From NCBI GenBank assembly GCA_003254905.1, contig QANU01016879.1:25720-89719 (forward strand): a stretch of DNA of 64,000 nucleotides. Direction: 5' to 3'. Within the stretch, counting starts at the first letter, position 1. Each line of letters opens with the position of its first letter. Of the stretch, positions 35,001 to 47,929 are shown in pieces. Origin of the DNA: Nissolia schottii. Its lineage: Eukaryota > Streptophyta > Magnoliopsida > Fabales > Fabaceae. Made by a program: the position numbers and the translations under genes. The notes under the pieces were generated by a model, which ran no database searches, had not been told where the DNA came from, and worked only from the letters and a program-made list of their open reading frames with translations.

Positions 35001-36143
35001 CATCTCTATCAATTCTTCCCCACCCACCACTCGTCTGCCACATCCCATTCACAACCCTGCATATATCCAATGAGTCCTTCTCATTCTTGATGACAATGCG
35101 CCAGTCTTCCTCTGTTAGCACACAGTGAAGTGGCCTCACATGCTTATAGTTCCGAGTTGCAACTCCTCTCCTACTTGGTCTTCCATTTGTTATGAAAGTG
35201 AATTTGCTCAAAGAAATCCGCAATAACTCTTGACATTCCTAGATTGCTGATTATAGTAGCTTTAACAGGTACACAGAAAGGTAGCTCCTTCAAGCAATTT
35301 GGTGTTCTAACTTATATATACCAACTAAGCAGACACAGAGCCACGGACATAGCGCAGTGCCAGAGCTCTATCCCATATGTGATATTTTATCACTATTATT
35401 TTATGTGGTTCAGATTTTTATATTTATTTTTTATGTTGCCTTTACTATTATTATTATTACTATATTTTTATATTGCCTTTTATTTGTTACTACTATTATT
35501 ATGTTTTAAAAATATAGATAAAATCTATATATAAACATACAATAAGCAATCAACTTTAAAAAAACTAATGTTAAATAAGCCAAAGCGCGCTTCAGCTGTG
35601 AAATTGTAAAGAAAAAGTTGTGTGTTGCATTCCATTGGGACTTAGGAGCTTAATCCAAAAGACCCGTAATAATAAAATTTTAACTCTTAAAAATCAAATG
35701 TGTAGTAAAATTCAGAAACCAAAGTTGAAAATACAAAAATTGTGTCTGTGCAACTAACTAATTAATAATTAATACTAATTCGTAATCAGGATCGGCCAAT
35801 CGGAAAGCTCCACGTGAGCAGAAAATTGAGTGGAGTACGTACAGTGATCGGCCATGTCGAAGGTGGAGAGGCCGGCGTCGGCGTAGCGGAGCATGGCCTC
35901 GACGGCGTCGTCTCGGTCGATTCGGCCCCAGCCTCCACTCGTCTGCCACATTCCGTTGAGCACTCGGCATATGTCCAGGGAATCGTTCCTGCTACTCAGC
36001 GTGACCCGCTGATTCTCACTCGTGGTCACAGCACAGCACCGAACCGAGTTCGCGCGCGAACCTCTCCTCGTGGTTCTCGCGGAGCTGAAGCGCGTGACGG
36101 AAGAGAGTACGTTGTGGTGGTGGTGGCTCACTACGGCTGCCAT
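32060..36143 (-). CDS. Aldo/keto reductase, plastid At1g06690 type
   Basis: Exons 35843-36143, 34548-34632, 34261-34377, 33949-34013, 33768-33856, 33599-33678, 33136-33247, 32546-32665 and 32060-32245 join in frame to 384 aa. The first about 55 residues (MAAVVSHHHHNVLSSVTRFS, then Arg-rich and Cys-Cys-Ala) look like a chloroplast transit peptide. The AKR fold follows: LNGMWQTSGGWGRID, FDMADHYGPAEDLYG (the Tyr of DxAxxYG is the expected catalytic acid), LDMLQFHWWDYS, KTVALTNFD, VVSNQVQHS, LITYGTVMGG and a C-terminus GDCGDEYRRA. The Arabidopsis relative is an NAD(P)-linked oxidoreductase found in plastoglobules; its substrate is unsettled. Odd points: a second copy of exon 1 inside intron 1 (34935-35232), a (GA)n microsatellite at the exon 6 donor, and a 20-bp duplication at the exon 7 donor. 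Confidence 0.92.
33561..33597. repeat. Compound (GT)n(GA)n microsatellite at a splice donor
   Basis: On the minus strand intron 6 of the reductase gene opens with GT followed at once by (CT)n and then (CA)n. The donor is inferred from reading phase and homology of the flanking exons. Confidence 0.85.
34689..34700 (+). repeat. Poly-G run in a reductase intron
   Basis: Twelve consecutive G residues (C on the coding strand) in intron 1, between exon 1b and exon 2. Length may be unreliable in assembly. Confidence 0.85.
34935..35232 (-). pseudogene. Duplicated, ATG-less first exon of the aldo/keto reductase
   Basis: The stretch translates to a close match of the exon 1 core (DSLDICRVVNGMWQTSGGWG, then IDRDGAVDAMLKY and FDMADI) and ends at a GT donor (34933-34934) in the same phase as exon 1. 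The frame is open upstream for about 70 residues to a TAG but has no in-frame ATG before the Met of NGMWQ. The His of DMADHY is Ile here. An AG at the 5' end would not give a phase-compatible cassette exon after exon 1. It is therefore a relic of a tandem gene or exon duplication, or a non-initiating alternative first exon. Confidence 0.75.
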
Positions 36144-37265
36144 CTTCTAGCGGACCGAGACAGAAGGAGAAGCCAACGGGGTAAGAAGAAGAAGATAAGA
36201 GGAAGAATGTCTCCGTTCGTTCCACTTTTGGAAATGACCATAATACCACTTCATGAATAATCCCTGGCCTGGATTTTTCTTGCTTTTATCATTTTAGGCC
36301 CAAATGCGAAGGTAAATGGACGGTTGGGCTGGCCCATACACACTATCAAGGAATAATAAATCGGACTCATGGAGAACAAAGACCTCCAAATGAAGTAATA
36401 GTATTCTTTTGCCTTTGATAAAAGAAAAAAAAAAACCCCTAGTTTGAAACCATTTTTATTTTAAACATCTTTTGAACCCAAAGGAATTAATAGTTGTGAT
36501 CTATTTATTCATGAATCATTTCTATCAATATTAATTAATTGCAGAAATTACTAAAAATTAGTATAAATATTTTCAGTTGCTCTCTCTGGCTGCCTTCCTT
36601 TTGATGGCAATGGCTTTGGAATAATGAATGGTTTCAGTATCCTATGCTTTCATGATCCAAAAAATAACCGTAAATGAGCAATCACTCAATTTGACTAATG
36701 TTCAAGTAGTGTCGATAAACAATAGAAAATGGCAAGAAAGCAAGCCAATGAGCAACTCCCTATAGATATCAACGTGATAATGTACTGATTGAGTGCAATA
36801 TTTGAGTAGGGAATAAGTTACGTCAAAAACTTAAGAGAAAGTGCATAACTTTTCGAAACCTTAGCCTCATTTTTTTGATTCCATGTTGTGTTCTAGTTAA
36901 CTATTCTATTGTAGTTGAAGCTTATGAATGAACTCTGAATAGACATTCTGCACAGTTCTAAAAACATACATTCTACCAGAAGTATAAGCAACACTAAATC
37001 ATGTTTTTAACACGACCTTCCGTTTAGAGAAACTAGAAGCCACGGTACAGTTGAACACATGAGAACTATTATCAAATGAAAAAGTTGCCAAGACATACAT
37101 GATACATAGAAAAATAAAAAACAAAGGCGAAAAGTTCATGTTTCTAAGAGTGCATCCCTTTCGGAGATCAGGATTCAGCAACTACCAGAAGTTCAGCCAA
37201 CATGTTTGTCAAATGCAGAATTCGTCTCATCCAACCTTATAAGAGAACTCAGCAGCATATGAACT
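36144..37265. other. Reductase promoter and intergenic region
   Basis: 36144-36260 is the GA-rich leader and core promoter region of the reductase gene (minus strand). The rest is AT-rich; 36950-37265 is probably the 3' UTR of the HPt-like gene that ends at 37266. No gene seen. Confidence 0.5.
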
Positions 37266-40200
37266 CTAGTTTTGCCTCCCAAGTCTTATAATCCTTCGCT
37301 CCATCTGCAATTTAATCAGAGTAATTAAACATATTAATATACAATATCAGCTTTAGAACAAGTAATCAAGAAATTTACGGTTTATCCTTCTCTTAATTGT
37401 TTCCTTTTCATCCAGCAAGTGGCCCAAGTGCATTTTAAAGAGCTACAATAGTGCACGCAGCTGTGTTCTTTCCTGAACATGCTGGGGCTGAGCCAAGGGG
37501 AGCAATTGGGTGCCATCTGCCATGGCCCTCCTATGTTTGAATGTTTTCCTATACATTTATTATACTGAATATTATCTCTTCAACAAGGTAGATATGTAGT
37601 TTGTCTTGACCTCCCTTCTAATTTAACTCCAGGCTAAGCTTCTGTGAAAATGTCTTTTTCAGAGAAAAGAATTAGTTTAATAATATACCTGAACAACGGA
37701 CATCAACTTGTTACTGGTAGAATGAAACTCATGCTTAAGCCACATCAAGCTCATAGAGAAACTGAACAGAAAAAGTACACACAGAAGATAAAATTAGTTT
37801 GGAACTATACAAAAGATAAGACTATCATCATATTTTCCCAATATAAAATGTGTTAAGTATTTAAGTCAATGTTGAATGAGCATAGTTATCAAGCTATGAA
37901 ATTTGGAATTTAAGTACAATTGTTTGCATCATGCGACCCTCTGATAGGTTGTTGAATGTTGGTACAACAAAGCATACAGTGATCAGAGATGCTATAACAA
38001 GATATGTATAGAAAGACAAAATAGCTAAATAGAACAGCAAGTTAATTTGATGTAACAAAAAGGTAAAAGTGTAAAACAACTCTATGCTTCTAATAGATAA
38101 TCAATGATGGGTCTTGCATGTGACAAAACATTGTGGTAAATAAAGTATAATGTGGCAACACCAAGATACAACAACTGAATAAACAATATGGAACTGGCTT
38201 TAAAATGGTGAAGATGACCAAATAATAAGTTTTTAGTAGTTACAATAAAACATCAGTCTAAGAATATTTTGATCTTCACCCTCTACGAATATTTTTACAA
38301 GTCTAATATTTTTACAAGTCCAACGAGAATGCAAATAAAATGCAAACACTTGTAGGATACAAAATAGCTAACTACACGTCATAAATAAATAATAGCTTGG
38401 AATAGACCAAAATGAGTAAAAGGGTAATTGGTAAATGACATTTGAGACAAATGAAATAGGAGAAAAATGGAAAATAGGGACTATTAAAGAAAGTAATTTC
38501 CTTTTAAACAAAATGTGATTTGTAAAGGAATCACAATCAATTCTTGAATCTCTTTTAACAAAGACAACATTTGACAGCTACAGCTGTTCTGATAACATTT
38601 CGTTATAATTCATAGATTGCCAAATTGTTCCAAAGAAAAGAATAAGTAATTGACACTGGCTGACGTGCAAGTCAATCTGCTTTCTTTATTTTTATTTTCA
38701 TTATTATTTTTTATATAGAAGAAAGAGCAAGCGGCTAGAGTTGATTAACTTCAAATAAGAGGCCACCAACCACTATTCCATTTTCCAGGATAAAGTTCAT
38801 ATTCCTAGAAGGTCTTATGCAGTTCTATTCAACTATATAAGCTACAATAGATAGAAGAGACCTATCATATAAGATAAAATATCAAATTATGGATAATGAA
38901 GACGGAATGTACCGTCTTTTGTTCTTCTCAGTACAAGCTTTAATGAGAACGGGACAGGCTTGCCTCGTATGCTCCGCACCAATGCTGTAACATCAAATAC
39001 AAAATGTAAGATACAACTTCAAACGTGAAAAGGAAGTAATATCAAGCTTAGACTCTTCTCCGTAAGAAATATAAGCAATACGAGACTTTAACATCAAAGG
39101 CACTTCTCAAGTTCTCATCAAACCTTTCCAAACTAAAGCAAACATCCTCATATACAAAGAACACAAACAATTGAAAATGTTTGCATAAGAATATAAAGAT
39201 CAAGATTTGAGCTTGAGGGTTTCTGCTGCAAACATCTAACCCAAAAACAAATATATTTATATTGTTCTCCCGTAGCTCAAGAGTTTTATTTTATTTTGAG
39301 AAAAAAGGCAGTTACTGCTTCTGATTTACATAGTCCACTTATCCTTGAGTTTGTTGGTTCTTTGCAATTTTCAGTTTAGTTGTTTTCTAATGGAGGACAT
39401 TTTATTCTCCCGTCTTCATAATTTTCCTCTCTTACAAAATTTATTTTTCTATTAAAAAATAATTTCATTCTCCAATACTGTATCATATTGAATAGTTGAT
39501 AATATGTCTACATTTATGTAAAGAAAGACAAACCCAAGCTTCAAGCTTGTTCCCACTATTAGATATAAAAAGCATTTGTGAGTCTTTACCCAACAACATA
39601 AGCATTTACCAAAGTTGCTTCTCGGAATAATATTAGAACCTCTCTGACCAAGTAATCAGGAGTTCGATTTATGCAAGCCACATTCTTCTAGTAAAGTTGA
39701 ACTTCAACATATGGAAAAAAATGAGTCAATGCATCATTCACACTTCAAGCCCAACGAATTCTTGTATAAGGGGGTGTGTACACATAAACACCATTCATGA
39801 GCCTTCATATAATAACTCAAGTTTTTGGGAAAATTTTCCGTAACACCTACAAATAAGCATTTAAACATGACAGTAAAAACCTACAAATTCTCTACAGTAG
39901 AGATGGTTCGTGCATCGAAAGAATGCACTATGAGATGAACTTTCTGCTTGTTAACAATGTAGGGTCTATACTTCTATGTGAACATATCTGCAAATTCTCA
40001 GGCTAGAATGTTGTTGTGCCAACTTGTATGTGTTCATGGCTTGTGCATGAGAATTGATGTCATCAAATGTGATATCTTATGCTAAATTATATTATTGATT
40101 CTTAGAATAAGCCAATGTTTTTAATGTTACTCATACCAAAGGGGAAATTATGGATTACAATGGACAGTAGTAAATGTAATAAATTTCTGGCACTAAAAGC

Positions 40201-41933
40201 TTGTGGCCTTGCAATAAATAAATCCAGATATGCAATGTTTCATCTCAACTAGTTCTGAATGTGAAACATACGCAAGCCCAACATGAACTTTGTTTCCACA
40301 GAGCCTTTAGACAAGGAGTACGAATATAGTCATCAAGTTCCACATCTCTATTATAATCCATACAAGACGCTATCTCCAATACATAACTACTTGTGTAAGC
40401 AATCATTTACTTTAAAAAAAAGGGTGAGCAAAAAGACAAGTATTCATTTTACAAGCTTCTTAGCAAAATAAATAATAAACATATTTCTCACTAATATCCA
40501 CCTCAAGTAACACAAAGAGGATATCTAACAACACCAGAAAAGTATAATATATGCTATTGTTTTTAATTTCGCTGCATTTACAATCAATGGTTTATCAAAT
40601 AAAAATATCTAGACCTTAATTAAGCTCATCTAAAGCTCAAATAACAGGACTACAACTGTACACATATGCATGCTGCAATCAAATTATGTTTTACAATATT
40701 AACCGAAATACTAAACCAATAAACTCTACGCAAACAAAAACAATGTGAGGTGGACGGGGAAGAAGGAGACAATCAATGGTACAGAAAATCACAAAAAGGG
40801 GAATGGGAACAAAGTTGACTTGCTGGTTGGACAAAGAACACTAGCTGTATTTACTCTAACAGGGCATTCTAGGTTGCATAATGTACCAGGTTCTAAAAAG
40901 CAATGGGCAATGAAAATAATTCTCGGGCCATTGCTCAACAGCTCAAGATTTCTTTTAACAAAATAATCATGGTTATCTAAAAGGCCAGTAAAAAGGAAAA
41001 ACAAAAAAATTGTATGAAGTTAAGGGCAAGGGTATCTGTTTCCTCAATACATTTTCCACCCCTCTACGCCAGTTTCTTTATTGCCTTTATCAAAGAAATG
41101 TTACTTGAATTTCCATGTTGTTTAAACATTTACTGTTTTAGACTAAATGCCCATCTCCAATCAAGGAAAAAAATGAAAAAGTATCTAAATGAAAAGTGCT
41201 TGAATAATCATTGCTGCACCCAGCATAATTGTAAAAGATAAGACATTGCACACTACCTTGCACTCTTATCCTCTATTTCGTGAACAAGGGAAGCCAACTT
41301 ACAGTAGTCAGGGTTTGATTTATCACTGTCAATATAAAATACAAGTCAGAAAAACTAGTTAAATAATCAGCATGGAAATAGAAAATCATGAAGTGAGCAG
41401 CATCATTACACATGACAAGAAATCTCTGACAGGATATTATCGACATCTGCAAAGAACTTTTCAATCGTCTGCACAACATACTCTGGTTCCCTTGTGTTTA
41501 CCAGAGACATAAAGTGATCATTCACAAGCCTCTGCGAGTAAAGGCAGGAAAAAAAACACAGCCAAACATCTTTAACATTCTTCCACAACAGAGCTCTTCT
41601 AGAATTGCAAACCACAGTTAAATGACTTGAATTTTCACACTAGATGTGATGCCAATTTTCCAAAGCATAAAACATATTGAACTTATTCAGAGGAATAATA
41701 CTGAGACAAGCTGTAAGTCACTCATTCTACAAGGAGCTCTTCAGGTCCTACTCACAAAAGGAAGTTGCAGAAAAAATACAGAATTTTGAAGAGGGAGGAT
41801 GAGAACCCTAGAGGGATTTCTGGCAAACAATTAAACACAAGTGAAAATTAAATCACTTAAAAGAAAATTTTACCTCGCCATACAATGAATTCATGAATCC
41901 TTGCAAGAGTTCTTCAAGAATTTGCCTAGCCAT
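37266..41933 (-). pseudogene. HPt-like gene 2, 3' part disrupted
   Basis: Exons matching HPt-like gene 1 one for one are at 41874-41933 (60 nt, as in gene 1), 41410-41531, 41257-41325, 38913-38984 (72 nt, as in gene 1) and 37266-37304 (39 nt, as in gene 1). They read MARQILEELLQGFMNSLYGE, LVNDHFMSLVNTREPEY, then DYCKLASLVHEIEDKSASIGA-like sequence in two pieces, and end MERRIIRLGRQN. At the phospho-acceptor position His is kept (VHEIED), but the following Lys and Gly of the canonical HQLKGSS are Glu and Asp. The fifth exon (about 37379-37460) has its homologous frame broken by TAG and a shift. Read from the phase left by exon 4 it ends in TAA after about 25 residues. Either a C-terminally altered protein or a decaying gene. 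Confidence 0.65.
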
Positions 41934-43440
41934 TTTTTTATAAAAAGCAGAAGGCAGCACCCCTAGAGAAGCAAAAGCGAAGGAAGATTAAGGCGCCTGG
42001 TTGGAAGAGAGCATTGTACTACTGTTTCAGTCCAGATTTCAACCCAATACGCAAGAAGACAAACAAAAGCTGTCAAATAGCTGAACTGAATGAATAGAGA
42101 TAATAAAAAACTGTCAGTCAGTGATGAGTTTAGCATGAATGCTTCTGAAAAAAGCCACCAAAACATTTCAAATTAACACTTTTGCCATTTGTCATTGACA
42201 GTTTCCTTTGCTCACTTTTAAAAATTTATCCCAATAACATTATGGTAAGTAGTATTATGGGTTTAAAAATGGTAGGCAGTAAATCTTTTTCAATCTTTCC
42301 ATGTGTAGTGGACTAGTGGGTGCTAAACAACAAATACACAATTACAACACTTAAGTGCAAGAAAAAGATTCTTTTCTCTTCTGAAATTAGCCACTAAAAT
42401 TTGCAAACTAACACATAGCAAGGGACAGTTTCATTTGCACATTTCTTTACATTGTATCAATCCAAATAACAGTATGGTCAGTAATATTATGGGTTTAACA
42501 ATACTAAGCAGTATATCATGTTCTCTCTTTCTGAAGGTAGTGGGAGTTAAATGATATAAACCATTGCAACACTAGAGGGGGGTGGGTAGGGGGATGCCCG
42601 AGGCAATGTATGAAAATTGGCCTAATAGGCAATATAAAGGGAAGATCTTCCTTGCTTTGAATTCAAATGATGAAATAAACAACCTCTCTAGTGTCTTGCC
42701 AACAGACACTCAGGCAGCACATCACTCGTAAGCCAAATCCATCAACTGCAAAATGGCATACATGCCTGACACCTGTACAAAACTTCTGCACCACATCCAA
42801 CATGTGCTTTCCATAACTATCCACCAAATTTAGCAAAAAAATCATATTAAAATTAAATTATATATATAAGGGTAACTTGCAATAACTACAGGATTATCAC
42901 CCTTCCTAAAAGTTTGATAAACCAATCATTTCACCAAAATCCCATTTTCCTTTAGCGCCCTTGTAATTTAAGACCAATGAAGTGAGTCCTCCCCTTTCCT
43001 CTTCAAGGATATTAATCCTTGCAATTGGTTGTAAATTCCAGGAAAAGGCAAGACCTATCAAACCTACCAAGTTCCACTGATTAACTTGTAAGTTATAATG
43101 TAACAGTAATTAGAATATGCCAGGTCAGTACTGTTGTACTTTTGTTAAAAGTGAAGTGCACTGAGGCAATTTCAATAGCATTGTATTTAAGGCTTCAGCC
43201 GCATATATCGCAATCCCATTAATGTTGTCTATCATAAACAGACTAAATCAACCAGTGGAGTGATTGATGTTCTTAAATTCAAAAATTTTATGCCAGAATT
43301 TACTAGAATAAATAATTCTCCCAAAATTGAAAAGCAGATTCACACTCATGTCAATATGCTAACATTAAACTATGCTGTCAAATTCATATACACAGGTGAA
43401 AGAAAATGTCATCATCATTTCATAATCATTTTCTTCAAAT

Positions 43441-43635
43441 AAAAAAGGATGACCCAATGCACGAGGGTCCCACGTAGCAGGGTTTGAAAAGGGTAGATGT
43501 ACGAAATTTTACCCCCCACAAGTGGAGAGATTGTTTCCAGTATTTGAACCCGATACCTACTCCAGCTCACATAAGCAAGGTCACAACCTCACCCCCGCAA
43601 CAACCTTACTGTTACGCCAAGACTCGCCCTCTTAG
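43441..43635 (-). mobile_element. Au-type SINE with perfect 17-bp target duplication
   Basis: The minus strand opens with a tRNA-like head (GGCGAGTCTTGGCGTAAC) and a B-box-like GGGTTCAAATACT, and ends with the Au-family tail that reads GTGCATTGGGTCATCC and a short poly-T. The same 17 bases, AATCATTTTCTTCAAAT, flank it at 43424-43440 and 43636-43652. The perfect duplication indicates an insertion young enough to be unmutated at its edges. Confidence 0.85.
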
Positions 43636-43984
43636 AATCATTTTCTTCAAATCTTACATTAAATTAAGACTTTTCTTTAATAGGAATTTTCTTTAAAGGA
43701 ATTCGTCCATTTTTGTAAAATTAACAAAGTGAATTTAATTCTCTGTTTCTCATGGATTAGCCTTTATTGCAGGAGATAACACTCAAGAAGGAAAGGCATA
43801 AATAATTGTAAACCCCTGCCGCTAATAAAATACAATTACTTAGATGGACTAGGTCTGATTGATATTAGGGAACAAAATGGAAACAAATTTATTCTTGAAG
43901 AAACCAAGAGCAGCATTATTATTAGATTTATCGGAAAGAAAAGGAAATACTCTAGAGACAAAGAAAGTACAACTAGGGGGAAGG

Positions 43985-44195
43985 TAAGATAGTGTCCACC
44001 ACAACCAACAAAGCCCAGCACAATAGGTAGATGATTGAGTTCCTTAAGCACTTGGTCACAGGTCCAATTCCTGGTGGTGTATGGAAAAAACATTGTTGGG
44101 AGAGGCATACTCACTTCGATTATCTCGAAGCCTCGAAAAGGTATTAGTCACTGCTGTCAGCAGTGGACACCACCTGAGCCTACCAAAAAAACAAA
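43985..44195 (+). mobile_element. Possible SINE fragment
   Basis: A B-box-like GGTCCAATTCC (about 44058-44068) follows an A-box-like stretch near 44028, as in a tRNA-derived head. The body has no recognised family, and no target duplication was found. Confidence 0.3.
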
Positions 44196-47100
44196 TAGTG
44201 TGCAAATAGTGTGCACCAAAGAGAAGGTAAAAGGCAACCAAATTTAACATAACTCCACAAACTGTAAATTGGCACAATTTTGGGCTCCTTGTTTTTTCAA
44301 AATCCTTTAGAAAAAAAATTATCATCAAAAACTGATCCAAGGAGACATGATATGTCCAACTTTCATCAAGCATGCCAAACAATGAAATAAAAATGAAGTT
44401 GTATTATTTCTTCCCATTAAAACAAGGAAAAGGCCATAAAGAAGTAAAAATGAAATTGTCCTAGATGCAAACTAAATGGTTATAAGATGACTAATAGTCC
44501 TATGTTTAGTTGTAACTGCTACATGAATATAAAAATATAAAAAATTTCCTCTAATTTTTTTTTTTTCTCTTACCACACCAATGAAGGAGATAAAATCGGT
44601 TTTTATTCCTCTGCTCCTTCATCTCTCCAACAAGCAATCAACAATGAATAAAAAATTTAATGCCACTACTCCTGTTACCTTTTTATTCCTCTCTCCATGT
44701 TATCCCTTTCTTCTATCCTGTTAACTAGAGGCAACTATATTAAAAAGGTTTGGGGAAGATATTAGAGGCAGTTTACTTAATTGGCTAGCAGGGTTCATCT
44801 TGATAGAATCAAGTAGCTTGTTGCAATTATTACTTTACAAGCCTACTTTCATCTTTAAAGAATTCAAAAGATTTTAAGTCCTAATAATTATGAGTTATGG
44901 CCGATAAGATATTCTTACTAAAGAGCTTCCAAGTGGAAAACCAAAGTACATTATAAGTATGCATATAGAATCTAAAAACAAGAAAAACATAATTCTTCGT
45001 CACTATTTTCTTATATTCTTACCTATTTGTGGATTTCCAGAAACCTTTTCTACAATTTTTTTTCAGTTCAGCCCACAAGAAAGCTAGTGATAAGAAACAG
45101 CTCAAATTTAAATGATAAGTGCAGAGGAATTCATTTAAATTACTAAAAAAAGTATTGATCACTCAAAACAATTTATCTGCAGAGATTATTACTCATGCAT
45201 TTCACTACACGTCAAACTAAAACAATACTAATAATCAGAAGTCAAATGTTTATGTCCAGTCTCCACGGTAGAAATTTTAATTAACGTAATTACTAGTCAA
45301 TTTTCTAAAATGTTCTTTGCGAAAAGGACAAAATAATCTTAAAATATAAGATATAACCATCCAAAACAGTCTTTCTGTGCGCACCTTCCAACTTCGCTAA
45401 AACTTGCCACCATAAAGCTAAAGGTTACCTTTGAGAAGAAAAGAAAATGGAAAATATGACATTTAACACACAGTAAAAAGTAGCTATAAGTGCAGAGGAA
45501 ATCGGGGCATGTGATTCAGACCCTTAATGAACATTTTGCCAAGCACTGCAAACCACGCATGCTGAAGATGTCGATTAAGTTAAGCAATCAGAAAACAGCT
45601 AATCTCAGTATGCAAGGAACGTTCAAGAAAAGGTCCACATCCATGTTAGACACATTGTGTCAAACATGATGCAACATGTCAAGAGCACATGGACACTTCC
45701 AATCTTGTCTTTCCTAGCCATGCCGAGCATCCATATTAGTGTTCACACCTCTTCAGTGAAATCAACTGCAAAGAGGCCAGTGAGCTTACATAAATTACCA
45801 ACCATACCTCTTGAGAAGGGATAAGAAAAGAAAAGGAAAAACATAATGTACAAGTATTACAAGTAAAGTATTAGAAAAGTTGTTTGCAAGAGATGTAGCA
45901 GCTGAGATAGACACAATATGTCCAAAAAACCTTTTTTTTTGTTGTTCAGCCAGTATGGTAAATCTATTGAAAGCACATGCACAAAAGGAAAATAAAAAAT
46001 AAAATAATGAAGACAAGCATGCATTTTCGTAGAGTAGATTCCAATACCAACACATATGCATGGACATATACAAACTATATGCACATGGTAGCTCACAAGG
46101 GAACAAGGACGAATGTAGACAGAAAGATCAACACTTAAAAAAAACGGAAATTAGATGGATCTAACTTTTCAAAATTAAATTATCTTACAAAATCTATTGA
46201 ATTTTGAATTTGTTAAAATCACTGTCAAAAAGGACATTTCCAATCACACATCCTATCTTATCCACCATAGCAATCCTTGTGCTCATACATTTTTTAGCCA
46301 AATAACAAAAATAAATGTCAATTTCATATCCTCATAACTAGAGCAATATTTCTTTTCTAGGTAGAAGAATAATTTATTGAGGGAAATAAGCAAAGAGCAT
46401 ATGAATAGGATAAAAAATTGGACAATGTTTATTGGAACCCTATTGTTCTTATCACATATTTTTAATCTTATATTAAAATCTTTCCTATTATTAACCTTAA
46501 GGTTATAACTATATACTTAAGCCAAACAATCGACGATCAAACTAACAATCAACAGTGCCAAATGGTAAATCATTCCATTAGGTTTTAGAATTTAATTTTT
46601 GTAACAGATTATAACATTTTTAAGTCTGATATCAAAACCTTCGACCATAATTATCAATAACTTATAGTAAATCCAATGTTTTAACTGTGTACATTAAATC
46701 AATTACTACATAGATTATTAATAAATTATCCAATCTTGTTTCTTAATTCATTGCAGTCCAAAATGTACCATATGATCAGCAAGCTGCTGACGTAAAGGAT
46801 GCAAGTGGTTCAAGAAAGGGATACCTAATCCTTCTCCTCTCCTCTCCTCTCTTTTTTTCGCTTGTGTGTGTGGCCTACATTCAAGTGTTATTAGGAAAAG
46901 TATGATAAGGGGATGACATTAAGAGTGAGTAACATAAGTTAATGGTTTCCAGCATGAATAGATCTACATAAAGGTATGGCATTAAACTTGTACCTTTTAG
47001 CACTCACAATGGATAAACTGACAAGGCAAATTCAAGATGAAGCGTCTTAGTGCATGCTTTTTGCTTATGATATTGTTTCGGTAGATGAGACAAAAGAGAG

Positions 47101-47344
47101 TAAATGCTAAGTTGGAGTTGTGGATAATGTGTTGGAGACCAAGTGTTTTTTCATTGAGTAGATTAAATACAAATACACAGAATTTAAGTTCAAGTTCGAC
47201 AAAACAGGAGAGTGGATGATATAAAAGTGAGAATTGAAGATGAATTACCCATAACTTAGTGCTTCAGACACTTATCTTACCAAAGGATGGAGGGATTGAT
47301 GTGAAGTCACGCACCAGACCCAATTAAGATTAATGAAATGGAAC

Positions 47345-47880
47345 AATATAACAACAACAACTAAGCCTTTTTCCAGTAAGTGGGTCGACTATATAGACCA
47401 AGCGACGCCATAGTGCCCTATAAAGGACCACATTTTCATACATTCATTAACCTCTAAATCTTTTCTAATAGTTTCCTCTATAGTTTTTTTAGGTCTCCCA
47501 CTACCTCTAGCTAGTTACCTGTCATTTGATCTACTCTCCTTACTGGGGCTTCTACTAGTCTTCTCCTCACGTGTCCAAACGACCCAAGATGGGATTCTAC
47601 CATCTTTTCTACTATAGGTGATTCACTAACTTTCTCCCTAATGCAATCGTTTATAATCTTATCTTGTCTAGTGTGTCCACTCATCCAATGCAGCATCCTT
47701 ATTTACGCACCATTGAGTTTATTCTTCTGTTGGTTTTTTTACTGCCAACACTCAGTCCCGTATAACATTGTTGATCTTACAGCAATGAAATGGAACAATG
47801 TTTCATATAATTTGTTTAATCGGATGGTGCCGATAAAATCAAAGGATAAAATTTTACAGCACCCGAATTAGACCTGCAAT
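47345..47880 (-). mobile_element. LINE 3' fragment (reverse transcriptase tail)
   Basis: The minus-strand frame at 47511-47696 reads MLHWMSGHTRQDKI, then IREKV, and FGHVRRR with APVRR, the conserved end of plant L1-type ORF2. At the other end (47345-47400) is the familiar plant LINE 3' terminus, seen on the plus strand as repeated AACAAC followed by TAAGCC and GTGGGTCG. Only the last part of the element remains. Confidence 0.75.
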
Positions 47881-47929
47881 TTTGTACAAATCCAAATGAT
47901 GGCCAATAGACTATGATCACGAGTAAAGG

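Noticed and set aside
34935-35223. Exon 1b as a normal translation start beginning Met-Arg-Ile-Ser
   Set aside because: The codon at 35221-35223 is TTG, not ATG. No in-frame ATG precedes the conserved core, so exon 1b cannot be a standard coding first exon.
35814-36260. 148-codon plus-strand frame opposite reductase exon 1a
   Set aside because: Antisense of a GC-rich exon encoding the transit peptide and AKR core; it has no family features of its own.
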